NCBI GenBank assembly: GCA_029204225.1
Contig: CM055104.1
Coordinates: forward strand, 38,122,527-38,186,526
Direction: 5' to 3'
Length of the DNA stretch: 64,000 nucleotides
Source of the DNA: Diphasiastrum complanatum
Taxonomy: Eukaryota; Streptophyta; Lycopodiopsida; Lycopodiales; Lycopodiaceae
The position numbers and the translations under genes were made by a program. This document shows positions 11,701-24,734 of this stretch, one piece after another; position 1 is the stretch's first letter, and each line of letters starts with the position of its first letter. The notes beneath the pieces were generated by a model. That model was not told the origin of the DNA. It saw only the letters and a program-made list of their open reading frames with translations, and searched no databases.

Positions 11701-14700
11701 TTTCCTATTCTGTACAGCAATTCCAGTGTATATCGAGCTTGATATCATTTGGAAAATCCTTGATAATCGTGGAAAAACATGCATCGGTGTACTTTCAAGC
11801 CCCTGGCAGGTAGGTGGTCATTTTAAGCACACGTATGGAAAGCCCTTTGATACCAAACTTGGAGCTAGATTCCCTGGTTAATAGATAGCTTGCAGTGCGT
11901 GTTGAAGTTGATGCAAAGTGCGAGCATTAAATCTCATCCTCAAGTTTGTTTAAGTTCATTTCAAAGCATGCCTGACCTGCATGAGCTCACAACCATTGAT
12001 GACTGGATGAAAGGGGCAGCTGATTTCCTGCATTTTTACGGAGGTTTGATGAGACACTTGAAAGGATCAGGTGAGTCCTAACTCTCTATGCATTGACTCG
12101 TTAAGCAAAAGATTTCTTTATCAGGGTAAAGCAAACCTAAGTGGGAGTCCTAACTTAAATTGGATTCTTTTGGGTTTGGGGTATTTCTAGGCAAACTTGA
12201 AGACGAACCGGTCATACTGAGTGCAAGGCAATCAACAACGTTGGATTTTGTTCTGAACGTTGGATGTCCAGAACAGGGATTAATCATTAAGTGAAGTAAG
12301 TTATTAGTAACGGAAGGCTTAGGACTCTTTGGCTTTTATAATAAAGTGAAGTCGGTACCTCGGGGCCCAAATTTATTATGATTTAACAGATTTTTTCATG
12401 TCAAATCATTGTACTCATGTTGAACTGGAGTACCAATATTATTGAAACATATACTCTAGTGGAACCTGATAAATCTTGAGGCTCAGGCAAATTTGAGGTT
12501 CATATTTTTGAAGGGGTTTCCATTAGTATGGTGTTTGTAATCATCGAATAGTGGGACCGAATTAAAGTGTGAATCATGCATTAATTTGGGCAGTTTGTGA
12601 AAACAATGATGGGTTGTAACTGGAAAAGTCTACTAACATGATCGTAAAAGACTTGTTTGGAATGACAACTGTGACATTTTGAAATTTCTTAATTAATTCT
12701 TGTTTTACCTAGAAATGAGATGCTATTATAAGTATTTTGATAAAAGTTTTGTATCCATTGGGAAAGTGGGATAGCTGAATTAATATAGCTTGCATGTAAT
12801 ACTGTATCCTATAACAAGCTATTTTAATTACTTGGATGATCTGACTTTTCTGTATGGTACAACTTCATACTAATTGTGTAATAACAGATTGATCTCAGAT
12901 ACCTCTTCTGTGTGAAATTGTCCGATTGGAGAGTCCAGGTCTATATACAGACTATATCTAGGCTTAATCAGGGATCTTCTTTGACTATATTGATCTTATG
13001 CTTTCGCCTCTAATCAGATAGTGATGTGAGGATTGGAAACTCTCTAGACTCAAATGATAGTGATGTGAGTGTTTTTGAATTATATTTCTGCCAAAGTGTT
13101 TCCTGGAGATAATAAAAAACTGTGATTCATTGGTAGCAGGGGGTATAAAATGGACGCCACATTTAAAATATCTTTGGACTATTGTCGAACCTCACGTGGG
13201 TTTAAGATTGGAAATCATAAATGCATCTGGTCCAAGCAACCTCAGGGTGAATGTAATATTTTCCTATACGAGCATATAATCAACTTCTAAAATCAAAATA
13301 CTTCTAGCGTATCCTTGCTAACTGTGTTATTTTAGATAGCTTAAGTTGAGCTGCAGGTTAACCAACTCTTTTATTTGACTATAATGCTTTGAGAATCTTT
13401 ATGCTACGATTTTGATCATAATCCGATCTGGGTCATTAGTCGTTGGCATTTATTACGGCCTTTTTTTAGTTGGGTGATTACCCAGAAAAGGGTGAGGATA
13501 GCCAATAACCATGGATCACAAACATTTTGTGGGTGGGTGTTTTTAGATTGGGAATTTAAAATCAGTCATAATTGTGAACTTATGGATAATTGGAACAAAG
13601 TAATGTAACTTTTTAGGATATATGGATTCAAATTAGATGGATTTGGATTTAAGTATGGTCGAATCTTTTAGTGCTCATTTAACTTTTAAGTCATAGGTTT
13701 CATGGCTGAGGAATGATTACTTGGAGTTAGAAAAATCAGTGAGTATCTGATTGCTACATGGTAATAATATCCCTAGACTTAGTAGACAGTAATGGCAAGT
13801 AACTTATGAGAGTGGGAGCTTTTTCAGGTTTTGGAGTCGTAGTACCACCTTGAGGTATGTCTAACGTATGAGTTGGATAATGGGTAAAGAAAGTACTGCG
13901 GATCAAAATAACTGATTGTCTTGAACTTTACCACAGTTAGAGTTACTCAGAGTGTAGCTAGGTTGGGGGTGAGGAGAAAGGTGTTAGTGGTATGAGACAC
14001 TAGCATCTGTTTGAATCTTAGGCTTAGCAGGGCAAGTACCATGTTCTCCAGCGTCATGAAATTCTATTATAACAGTAGATGAAAATGTTAGAAAGACTCA
14101 AGTAGTTTATTGTCTATTGGAGCATGGTGAGTTTATTGTTCTATATCAATAGTTCATCTTTTGATATGACATATTAAACTCAATAAAATGACCATTACTG
14201 TATCAATTTTTTCAAATGAGGTAGAAAGACTCAAGTAGTTTATTGTTCTATATCAATAGTTCATCTTTTGATATGACAAATTAAACTCAATAAAATGACC
14301 GGTACTGTGTAGATGATCTTAAAGAATGCTAGTGTCACAATAGCAGTGAGGTTCTTAACTTATATCGTGAAGATTTTGCTTCAGTGATTTTAATTATTGA
14401 TAGTTATCTATCTCTCAACGGGCGCAACCAAGATCAAATTGATTGATCAGAAATTGGTATCCTGTACAGTTAATTAATGAAAGCTCTGTAATTGTGTATG
14501 GGTTACAGGATTCTTGAACACGGGATACACTGAGAGAGAGTTTATTTCAAATAGTGTTTTCTGGACTGAGAGGTGTGCTGTACTAGAGATTGAAGAGGGA
14601 TCATATATTCTGTGCAATGTAAATCTTGTGCGATCCTCATATTATTTTTTATTCCAAGTTTATAACTGTGCATCAGCAGACTAGTATGAAGGACATTGGA

Positions 14701-17032
14701 ATCTGTGATCGTTACTGTAAAATAAGTTGGCTCAAAATTAGAAAAGCTTCAGAGCATATGGCTTCGGAAATGAGATTTCTTAGAGTCAAGATTGATGCTA
14801 GAATGTGGTGAGGTCAAGAGGATTGGATCACCTAAAAGTTTCTATTATGCTGAAAATAAGAAATGAATTAAGTGGTAGCTCAACGATCTAGGATTTGATG
14901 AGTTTGGGATAGTCAAATTTGATCAATAGGTAGAGTAGATATAGTAATTTTTACTGATTCAGCTTATTGATAGATAATAATATTGTCTTTGGGTACAATT
15001 CCAATATGCTTATATGTGGGTTTCGGTATGATCTTTCGGTAGTAATTTAATAATTAGAGAGTAAATGACTTTCTACAACTTTGGTAGTGGATGGATCAGA
15101 TTGCATTGGAGGGTATCCAATATTCCAAAATTAGGAATGAATATAATGCAAATCTCTAGGGTACGCTCTAATTTGAGGAAAATCAATTCAATGGATATAG
15201 GTTCCCATGAGCCTTCAAGCTAGCTATGATGGATTGTCGATGGAAACTTGGGTATGTTTTGACGTCTAAGTTGATACTTTCTAATGAGGATCGTTGTATA
15301 TTTAGACCTTCATGTAACGGATTATTTTAGAAATTCCATATGGAGTGGATTTAATGTCTTTTCAGGATGACCATTCTGAGTTGAGGACAAATTATCTGGG
15401 ATGCTTTATATCCAAGTATTGCACGATAAGAAGGGTGTTGACGAATCACATCCATTCTGAGAAATTGTCTACGTTGTTGGAGGATAATGAGAAGATGGTG
15501 ATTCTTGAAAGAGTTGACTTGTTTTTTGATACTTCATTTATGACGACGTAAATGTTCTTAAGGAGGGATGTATGCTTTGTCCCTAGCTCGCTAGGGGTAT
15601 GTGAGTGTTAATTTGGATTTATTGAGATTAGCATATGATAGTTGTGGTACAAGGCCTAGGGTTAAAGGATACCCTTGATGGTATAGGTACTATAGGCTAT
15701 GAGTTTAAGTTTGGGACTTGTGTTAAATCTTAGAACCAGTGGAATGGACATGCATGGGTATTTGTTAGCAACATAAGCACTCTTGGAATATGGCTTTGTC
15801 TGTTTTGACATTCATGTATTCATTCATGCATTCCCCAGGTGTAGGACCTGGACTATGGGCATACGGATCCTCTTGGACTTGGTTAGGTATGGCATCTCCT
15901 GAAATGGAAGTGGGCTATGGTAGTATGGCACACCATGGTTATGCTCGAAGTGTGATTGTAAGGATCACCAAGTGAAGATCTACCTAGATCCTGTTGCATG
16001 CAACCAAAAGGACACCTGTGGAGCCAAACCACCCAACCAACATTAGAATGAGTAGGGCGAGTTTCAATAGGTTATATACTCTCGAAAAGCTAGAGAATAT
16101 TCCCTCTAGGATCCATCCAATCCTATCAAAGGCATTTGATAATTGAAGTCAGACTAAGGATAATGATTAAAGAGTTGCTTTATGAACTTCTTGCCCGTTC
16201 TGAGGACAAAACCTCACGTCCATGTCATGTATGCGGGATTCTTGGATGTTGGTTATGGGATAACTTCCTGCTCGGGGGCGAGTGTGCATTTGCTTGGTGG
16301 TTGGGTTTAGTAACTTGCTTGTTCTATGCTTTATCGTTCTTCACTCTTTTTAGTTCATGATAGGATTAGACTCGTGGATGAGTCGTGGTGAAACAGCGGT
16401 ATTAGAGCTGTTTCTACATGAAGATCCAAGGAGTAGCATGGGAGATCTTCGAGATTGGCAAAGCTAGAACACCAACGGAGAAATATTGGAAGTTGCAATA
16501 TTATCGATTCTTTGGCACGGTTTACAATTTCTTATGAACCTGAGTGCAATCAAGGTGAAAATTGATCAAAAGGTAGTTCTGCTCAGTTTGACTCTTCTTC
16601 AGTGGAATTCTATGTCAGAACGATTGGTTACACTAGTATGTTTTCATTGGTGATTGAAATCACTTTTGTTTGATTGAGTCAATTTTAGTTAAGCATATAG
16701 GCAAGATCCAAATATCTTTTCATGCATGTAAACTTTGTATTATTAGTATTAGAGCTTTGGTTGTTCAAGTTGTTTTTGATATTTTCTTTCAACAATTACT
16801 TACGAAAAGGATACAACCACTAAATTAGCAGAAAATAGAATGATAGAATCAGAACCTTGCGAGAATAGTGCATCAAACATGAGCGACCTATCATGCTCTC
16901 TCTTCTTGAGATTATAATTGTGTCTCGAACATTCTCTTTCCAGAATGTTCTAGAGCCCTCTCTCTCTCTCTGTAGAAGATTCCACAAAAATATTGCACCA
17001 CAAGTTTTAAGTTCATAAAGATTCCTAAAAAA

Positions 17033-17103
<71 letters not shown>

Positions 17104-18715
17104 CACAGCTTAGAAACCCTTTCCGAATCAGTCAGAACATATTGTACATTCCAGAATGTGACGGGTCAGAACGTGGTACAATTTTTTTTTCTTTGTTAAA
17201 TAGTTATGAAATTTTTTTTGGCCACGTCTGGGTACAGAATGCGTTCCGTTCTATTCCGGAATGGGCAACTATGGCGCACAGTAAATGAATCAAATGTAAA
17301 AAATCAAAAATTGCATTATAGGTGAATTAAACAAGGTGATCAATACATCACGAGAAGCTTTGCCTTTCGCAGGAAGTGATGAATGGAAATCAAAGATCAA
17401 GTCAAATCAAAGTTTCGATCACTATAAAGGGAACTGGAAGCAGGCAAATGAGTAGTAGGCATTCTCCCAAAACCTACAACTTAAACCAATCAATTCTATG
17501 ACCATTGAATATGAAAGATTTATAACTATAGAAAGCAATTCCCTTTTACCTCCTGACCGGACATATGATTTGTTACCAAATTACAAGCATGTCAGCACAA
17601 CGGAACATTGATTAAGAGAGAAAGCTGCAAGTTCATAGATTAAGTTAATGTAGAACAATAATTAAAGAATGAGTTCATTGAGTAATTTAATCTAAGTTGA
17701 AGCTACACTAAATTGGTCTTGAGCTACCTTCTGAGCTAAGACTAGTTCTCAGCCAACTAGAATGAGGTTGTAGAGTGCTATATAGTGTGGAGGGCCATAA
17801 CTAGGTTAGTAGGTTTGGCATTTGTACCTAGCTATAGCAACGAACAGCCAATGATCCATACACGTTTTTAGTAGAAGTTAAATAAGAGATGAATATCCTA
17901 ATTCAATAAACCGTCCATTCCATATTTGTATGTCTCATCTTTGCTATGTTTGTTTCTTTAAGTATTTGTATTTTGAATTGGTGGATGAGATATGAAGTTA
18001 CAGTTGGAGGTCATTTTCTTTATTTTTATGGTAAGATTGTGCTTTGTCTTGGTCCACATTTCTCTTCTCAGGAGGACACACACTACCATATCGGATGCAC
18101 AGGACAATGAAATGAGAAGCAAACCAAAGATTGTACGCAAAAAGTTGCATCAAGATAAAGTTGGTGGCGATGGTGCTAACAGGTACTATCTATTTTGCAC
18201 CTGGCTGTTATTACTATGCAAAGGTTCAGATCCTTTCTTTCCTTTTGGGTTGGGATGGCATCCAATTTCTCAGATGAGCTTTTGTGCCTTGTTTTTGTTT
18301 TGGTGAAAAAGCCCTTTATTGCTTGTTTAAGAATACTGAGTTTTATTCTGGTGAAAAAACCTTGCACTACCACTTCACAATGCTCTGTAGGCTGATACCT
18401 TGCTGATACCTTACTGACTTCTGTGTTTACTATAAAACAGCATACCTCTATCCCATGAGCTGAATGTCATTGAATTTTCCTGCATGCTCAGCATTTGGAT
18501 ATTCCCTTCAAACCATTATCTATTTGCTTCTAGTTACTATACCTTCTTGCAAACTTTCTGTATTTGAAAATTAAAAGTTACTGCAAAAGGAAAGTTTATT
18601 AACTATTGGTATTCAATTGAACCTTAGAGTGGAGTTACTGATGAACAAGAAGTCAATATCGTATCATGCACAAACTGCTGTGGAGTTCCAGAGAGATCAA
18701 CTTTATGGAACAAGG
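8762..18715 (+). CDS. Four exons of an unrecognised, probably nuclear, protein gene (partial)
   Basis: Candidate exons are 8762-8814, 9020-9301, 18072-18182 and 18630-18715. All have AG acceptors and GT donors, and the phases (2 to 2 to 2 to 2) agree across every junction. The first two join into a charged, probably coiled stretch (GREEAEKLQKEEKENERR then AAEAKLRRRLRSG). The third is basic (MRSKPKIVRKKLHQDK). The fourth contains a CxxC-type cysteine motif (SCTNCCGVPERSTLWNK). Nuclear localisation is inferred from basicity. I do not recognise the family; the Cys motif only loosely recalls a GATA-type finger. The intron between exons 2 and 3 would be 8.8 kb and full of repeats. The start, the stop and further exons are not identified. 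Confidence 0.42.
10975..11260 (+). repeat. Diverged dispersed repeat, copy 1
   Basis: Shares long stretches with 15780-15975 (CTCTTGGAATATGGCTT, GACCTGGAC, AATGGA, then TATGGTA) and with 16533-16624 (GCAATCAAGGTGAAAAT, GACTCTTCTT, GTGGAATTCTATGT). Copy 1 lacks the roughly 560 bp that separate these two blocks in copy 2. Confidence 0.6.
14089..14308 (+). repeat. Direct duplication with a 26-bp difference
   Basis: The segment at 14089-14201 is repeated at 14222-14308 almost identically, but copy 2 lacks 26 bp. The missing part is bounded by two copies of AGTTTATTGT in copy 1, leaving one in copy 2, the signature of slippage or microhomology deletion. Confidence 0.85.
15569..16395 (+). mobile_element. 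Candidate LTR of an old retroelement
   Basis: The segment begins TGTATGC directly after a polypurine run (AAGGAGGGA) and ends GAAACA. It is followed at 16397 by CGGTATTAGAGC, two transitions away from the plant initiator-tRNA primer-binding site TGGTATCAGAGC. Having a PPT on one side and a PBS on the other suggests an LTR shared between tandem copies. No coding sequence of a retroelement survives nearby. Confidence 0.4.
17035..17100. repeat. (CT)n microsatellite
   Basis: A 66-bp pure CT run, with a shorter run at about 16955-16973. Confidence 0.95.
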
Positions 18716-21700
18716 GTACGAAGATCTCATGTTATGTTGGCAAAATTATACAGGATACCAGCTAAAGGTTCCTGAAACGTCGGTGGGTCTGTTCTTGTAT
18801 GTCATTCCTCTGATCTTTGGTTGAAGCTGTTCTGATAAGGCTCCCAAGCATTTGACGTGCATATGCATCAGGGTACTGCCATGTCTCTCTCTCTCTCTCT
18901 CTTTAGGGTTTCAGGGCAACCATATAATGAATTACAACAAGGAGATTTTGGCAGCTAGCCATATAAACAGGTTTCTTCATTTTTATTGTTTGCTTATGGG
19001 ATGAAAGAATACCTCAAGACATGTGGTTTTCCCATATCGTCTCACTTTTTTTCATCTTTTTTTCTGAAAAACCCAACCTTAATTGGCTTTATGGCCAACC
19101 TCAGTGTTTATGAAACACCCCTCCATCACTCCCCTCCTCCCCTCATCTCTCTCTTTCTAGGAGGATAATGTTTTATGGATGTTAAGAAGCAATCTCTCTT
19201 AAAGCAGTTGTGGATATCATGAATCGTTCCAGGCCCGTGAAAGAGTACGAGCAAAGTCTGTGTATTGCTTGACGGGATTTTCATAATATGATTATTACTG
19301 TTTATTAAATTGTTGTGCCCTATAGGACATTTCTTCGTTTTTTGGCCTTTGAAATCAAAGTGGGAACCGTATGGTCTGTGTATGAACACGAGCTAGATTG
19401 TGCATAAAAAGGGTTCGTATGAAATGAATTTTGAAGAGGTACATTGATGATCCTAAAAATGTTACAGCATGCTAACTAAATTGCATTCCAGCCAAGTTTT
19501 CAAGCTTTATTTTGTGCTACAGAAACAGACTGTAGAGATTTAACTTTTCATTAACAGCCTAATTTCTACATGAAGATCTTCGAAACTCTGTAGCGGAATG
19601 ATACTGGTAATTCAACAGAAATAATTTTGTAATGATGGTGCTTAGAATTGGCGATCGAATATCTGTTCAACAATAAAAGAAATAGATGGTTTTTTCTGTA
19701 TGACATTCGTAATTTCTTCTGCTGTACAAGCCCTAACAATTCAAACTCTTCATATCCCTCTAATCACAAGCTCATTCTTGCACCTTGATATATCACTATT
19801 TTTCCTCCCTGAAACCCTGATTTCACAAAAACCGTAGCTTTTCAAGTTTTTCATTCTGAAATTTGCATCTACACACATTTTACAAGAAGCTCAAACAGCC
19901 ACAATGTATATTAACTTTCAGTCAAAACAGAAAAACACACGGGTCCATGAATTAACTTTCGTTGACTAGTGTTCGTCAAAACCCCAAAAATGCATATGGC
20001 CCAATCAAAAGGCATAAAATGCGTTTTGTATATCACTTCTGACATTCTCATCAATGAATACACGTTCCAATGATCGCTGACTTAAGAGAGATTTTATCGA
20101 CAATCAATAAATGGTAGATCAAAATAGAAGGTGCTGTTTTTACCCCAGTGATGCTCAAATAAAAAATTCTTAAGATTAGAAATGACTAGTTTGGAAATGC
20201 TTTTGCATTTTACAAGATGTTCAAAATTTAAAATTAGGGAACTTCTCCCCTTCAGACTTAAAATTCAGCACTTGAATAAATGGCTGGGGCTGGTCATTCT
20301 ACTTCAAGCAAGTTAACGATTCCATGATGAAAGTGGATCCAGACCAAAACATGCAAAGAGATATGTGGTTGATCCTTCACAGTTTTACCAAGTGTGCCCC
20401 TTTGTATGCACTCAGTCTACGAGTGCTCTTACCTTTCCTACTTTGGTCACTTCATCGACAAATACTGTCCCTTCTTGACAGTCAAGCAAGCCTAATAATT
20501 TAAGGTTTAAAAGTCAATTAATAGATTTGGTGCCATTTCTCACAATAGCCTGGGCTCGGCCTGAAGGGAACTTTCACAATACATTATAAGTTTACCCTGT
20601 AATGAATTTTTGCCTTAGACACGTATATCCTCTTCTACACACTCAGTTCCTTGTAGTTGTCCTAGAATTATCATAGGCAGTACTGGATTTTTGTGTACTT
20701 GCAAAAACAAACCCTCAAGCTGAATTTGACTGAATACCCAACGATTCCTTACAATGGCACTTAGATGGCTCGTCATCATACGGCATCTTATCCTATTACC
20801 AATGCACTCGATGGAGGCATCAGAACGTCAGGACATCAGAGAATGTTCTACCCATCTTCCCAAGGTATCATCTTACCCTTAATCCTGCTCCCCAATGGGT
20901 CTAATGCTAGAGAGGGAATGTCTGGGATGCTCAATGGGCTGCGATTATTAAATTTTTCATATTACACATATATTGTATATTCATAAACATGGGAAATCAA
21001 GTGGCATAAACAAGAATTGGCTGATTTCTTGACAAACGACATACGTCAAAAAAGTGACTACTAGTAAAAGGATATGTAAATCGGATTTGTATGCAGCTGG
21101 TAGTCAACTTCTGTGACATCAAACATGGATTTGCAAAGAAAGAGAATCTATAATAATCAAAGAGTAATCAAGAAGCTTTATTTTTTGACAAAGCAAAGCC
21201 AAGAATCTAGAAACTCAAGATTATAAGTTGATGATTTGAATAATGATCATAAAGTGATTACAGGTCATGTGGGACATACGAGCTCAGTTACATATGTCCA
21301 GATTTGTAACCAAGTTATCATGGATTTTGTGTTTGTTACGTTGTTATTTTACTGGTTGTATCAACAACAAAAGGATTGCCACTGTAATGTGTTCAAGTCT
21401 TTAGAAGATGCCATTCATTCAAAAAATCAATGACTATGCTATGGTTGATGCTGAAGAATTACATCACTGCAACCTCAATGTAAAAAAGTTACAATGCCAA
21501 ACAAAAAGTTCAAATTTAGCTGTTTGCAAGGGTTTGAAACGGCCTTATGTGCTACCGATGTCAAAAGCTAGGGCACTTTGCCAATTGTTGTCCATACAAA
21601 AGTCAGTACTACTACTCCGTCAAGTCAATCAATGTCTTTGGGCGGTTAGATCCTTTAGTTGAAATTTGTGTATTGGACGGTCGTCATTGTTAGTCACTTT

Positions 21701-23224
21701 AATATATTGTTTTTGGTCCTAACGGTTGAGAAAGTGATTGATGCTGGACTTTGGGAAATGACAATTTTGAAACTAGAGCTCCAAATGAAAGATCACATTG
21801 AGCTGATACACTTTCATGTTGTGAATACGAATAGGACTGATATAATTTTGGATTTTAAATGATTTTCTTGTATATCTAGGCTTTGAGATATGGACTTTTG
21901 AAGACAGTTCAATGAAGTTGGTTCACAACAGTAGAAAGGTGTCCATTCTAGGGGAGACAGTGACTCTACCTCAACTTGGTGTTTTCTAGCCAAAAATATT
22001 TACAGGTCTCAAAAGTTTTGAATATGATGTTTGGATATGGCTGGAGGATTATCTATCATAAGAAATCTCTATTTCATTTTAGAGTTCTTTTAATGGGGAC
22101 AAAGTGGAAAGTGACCAAGAATGACGACTGCTATAACTTCACATGAATTTAAATATGCGTTTCCAATAGAGTTACCACATATTTTGCATCCAAAAAAGGC
22201 AATAGAGAATATGATAAGAGTTGTTGCTCTTGTCTTCTTGCAAAAATATATGTTAAGCCAAAAGGAAGATGATGAAACATGTAGACAAATAGAGCTTACA
22301 CAAGGATGGGACACATGAGATAAATCAAATCAATGTGAGGAGCTCTGCTAATTTTTTACATAATAAGGATTGAAAGAGAAGAATAAGCAATGTAGATTGG
22401 CCTAAATGAAAGCCATTGGAAGCTTGTGTTTTCCATGATGAAGAGCCAGTGATTATAGGCAAGTATCACATAACTATCTTTGTTTCTAGGATGAGTGCAA
22501 AGAGGGAGGCAAGAAAGAACATGAATTTGTGGCAAGAAAGTTGTTGGATGAAGATGTTTTAATAGGATTTTCATGGATAAACTAATACGAGCCAAGATAC
22601 AAGAAAAATAAATCCAATGACCACATATAAGTTCAATGTTTAGTGTCCTTTGTAGGCACTTCATTGATTTAAAGCATATGACTGTAAGGGATTAATTTAG
22701 AGGTGACTAAATTGTATCTTAGGTGGAATCTTTTTTTTCTTTTTCTTTTTTCAATTCTTTTTGGTTTAGAAACAAATTGTCAAATATATTGCAATTACAT
22801 TTCACTAAGAGCAAGATACCAATTCCCTTGATACCATTGCCTTGATATCTCATGAAATTTTTTACATTTAAAGAGAACCAATAGATTGTTGAACCATAGA
22901 GACATGTTTTCTATGAACTAGTTGCTTAGTTGTTTGATCTTTGTCTCAATTCAAAGCATTTCCAACTTTTCATATCAAGGTAGCATAGAGTCTATAGAGG
23001 TGACATTTTTTTCAAGGGAATATGGAAGGATTGAATGATGGTGTCCTTTTAAGGCAAAAACCTAATAACCATAAAGGTTGAAATCATGCGGATTTGTCAA
23101 GTTTGTTTTTTAGCTTCAATTATTATGCTTATTATTATTTTTTCAGCATTTTGAACTTTTTTTGGACCAATAGTAAAAGTGCATGTGTACTTTTACATAA
23201 TGTAGACAAGCTACTCAAAGAATT
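18716..23224. other. Intergenic or intronic stretch, no gene recognised
   Basis: AT-rich sequence with short open frames but no recognisable domain. It may include further exons or 3' UTR of the candidate gene ending at 18715, but none could be defended. Confidence 0.45.
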
Positions 23225-23972
23225 TGGGGCAAATTCTTTTGAAATTAGCATTGGAAAAAAAAACATTTATTCACATGGAAGAAAGCCCCCCGATTCTTCC
23301 ATGTTAATAAATGATTTTTTTTTTCTCTCCTCTTTTCCCAATGCTAATTTCAAAAACATTTGCCCCCACCCCCTTCATTTTGATTTTCCCAAAGCCCTCT
23401 CTCACGTTCTTTGGTTTACTTGGCTAAACTCGGGTAACCTAAGTGGCAATACTTATAGGGCCTTTTTTGAAGCTTAATTTTCTCTAATGAAGCATTTCTC
23501 ACCTTCCATTGGAAGCAAAAGTCCTAGATTACCATCGGTAGGATTCTTGTTTGTGAGAGTCACTCATACTCAGCTAGAAATTATCAAGCCTATATAGAGC
23601 CAATAGAAGATGGGGAGAGAGGGCAGATCAAGAAAAAAGAGAAAACAAAAAAAAAGGAATGATAATAATAAGAAGATCAAATCAAGCAAGAATCTAGCAA
23701 ACTCTAGTATTGCAAAGATGGATAGGAGGGACGCGTGCTCCCCTCCTTGGGGACCCCCCCCCCCATTCTTCCATGTTAATAAATGATTTTTTTTTCTCTC
23801 CTCTTTTCCCAATGCTAATTTCAAAAAAATTTGCCCCCCTCCCCTTCATTTTGATTTTCCCAAAGCCCTCTCTCACACTCTTTGGTTTACTTGGCTAAAC
23901 TTGGGCGGTCGACGTGGCAATACTTATAGGGCCTTTTTTGAAGCTTAATTTTTTCTAATGAAGCATTTCTCA
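23225..23972. repeat. Direct and inverted repeat module (three copies)
   Basis: An approximately 209-bp unit at 23293-23501 is repeated in direct orientation at 23765-23972 with only a few differences. The start of the unit is also present inverted at about 23225-23288, so the left copy forms a large foldback (…TTAGCATTGG… against CCAATGCTAA). The span of about 680 bp with 209-bp direct ends resembles a TRIM-type miniature LTR element, but I see no convincing primer-binding site. Confidence 0.7.
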
Positions 23973-24734
23973 TTTAACAAATAGGAAGAGCAGTCCACCA
24001 AGCCTTTGAGTAGATGTCCACCTATGCCTCCAAAAGCCTCCAATGTGCCTCTCCTCCAATGCTCCTAAGATCCTTCCAAAAGTAGACAAACAAGATGGCC
24101 TCAAGATTTTACCATCCAACCATAGCTAGATCCAAGCTTCAAGCAAGACCTATCTAGCACCCCCTTGCTAAACCACAATCACTCAAGATCCTACCCCCAT
24201 CTAAGTCCCATACCAAAGATGGTGATCCTCACAAGAGCAGGCAAGCAAAATCCAAGCTCTGTACACACTAGCAATCCACTAGACATAAGAAGCAAGTCAC
24301 AACACAAGAATTCCCCCCTCAATTGGGCGCCATCTCCCTATCTTATTGATGGCCAATGACACACTCCAAAGCACTATGGAATGCCTACACAAGCCAATAA
24401 GGGACACCCTCCATAACTTGTGGTTCTTGAACATAATTTCTTGGGTTCTTTAGGGGCATCTTGGGACCCCAGTAGGTGCACCCTCCTTCTAGTTCTCCAT
24501 GACCCTTATGTGATGGCTAACTTTGGCCCAAGGCCTATTACGTAATTGTGGCACCTACATGCCCTTATCCAAGGACACCAGTACCTTAATATAAAGGCAC
24601 CTACCCTTAATCTTAAGGGTACTCCTTATCCAAGGGTGATTTGTCATTTAGCCCCCCAGACACAAAATGGGCAGATAGGGGTTAAAGTACTGCTAGTTAC
24701 ATAGGTATGTAACATTCTTTCCCCCTTAACTTAA

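Larger units (their letters stand above)
9302..18071. other. Repeat-filled stretch, candidate 8.8-kb intron
   Basis: No continuous coding sequence. It contains a segmental duplication (14089-14308), an old LTR (15569-16395), a diverged dispersed repeat pair (about 10975-11260 and 15780-16624) and CT microsatellites. One short exon-like segment at about 11967-12070 (LTTIDDWMKGAADF, followed by a strong GTGAGT donor) is possible but unassigned. Confidence 0.5.

Noticed and set aside
18650..18715. GATA-type zinc finger reading of SCTNCCGVPERSTLWNK
   Set aside because: Spacing and residues do not fit a GATA finger (no second Cys pair visible). Left as an unassigned Cys motif.
23094..23898. Frames encoding SFEISIGKK/DFFF-type peptides on both strands
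   Set aside because: Mirror translations of the direct/inverted repeat module, with no independent evidence of coding.
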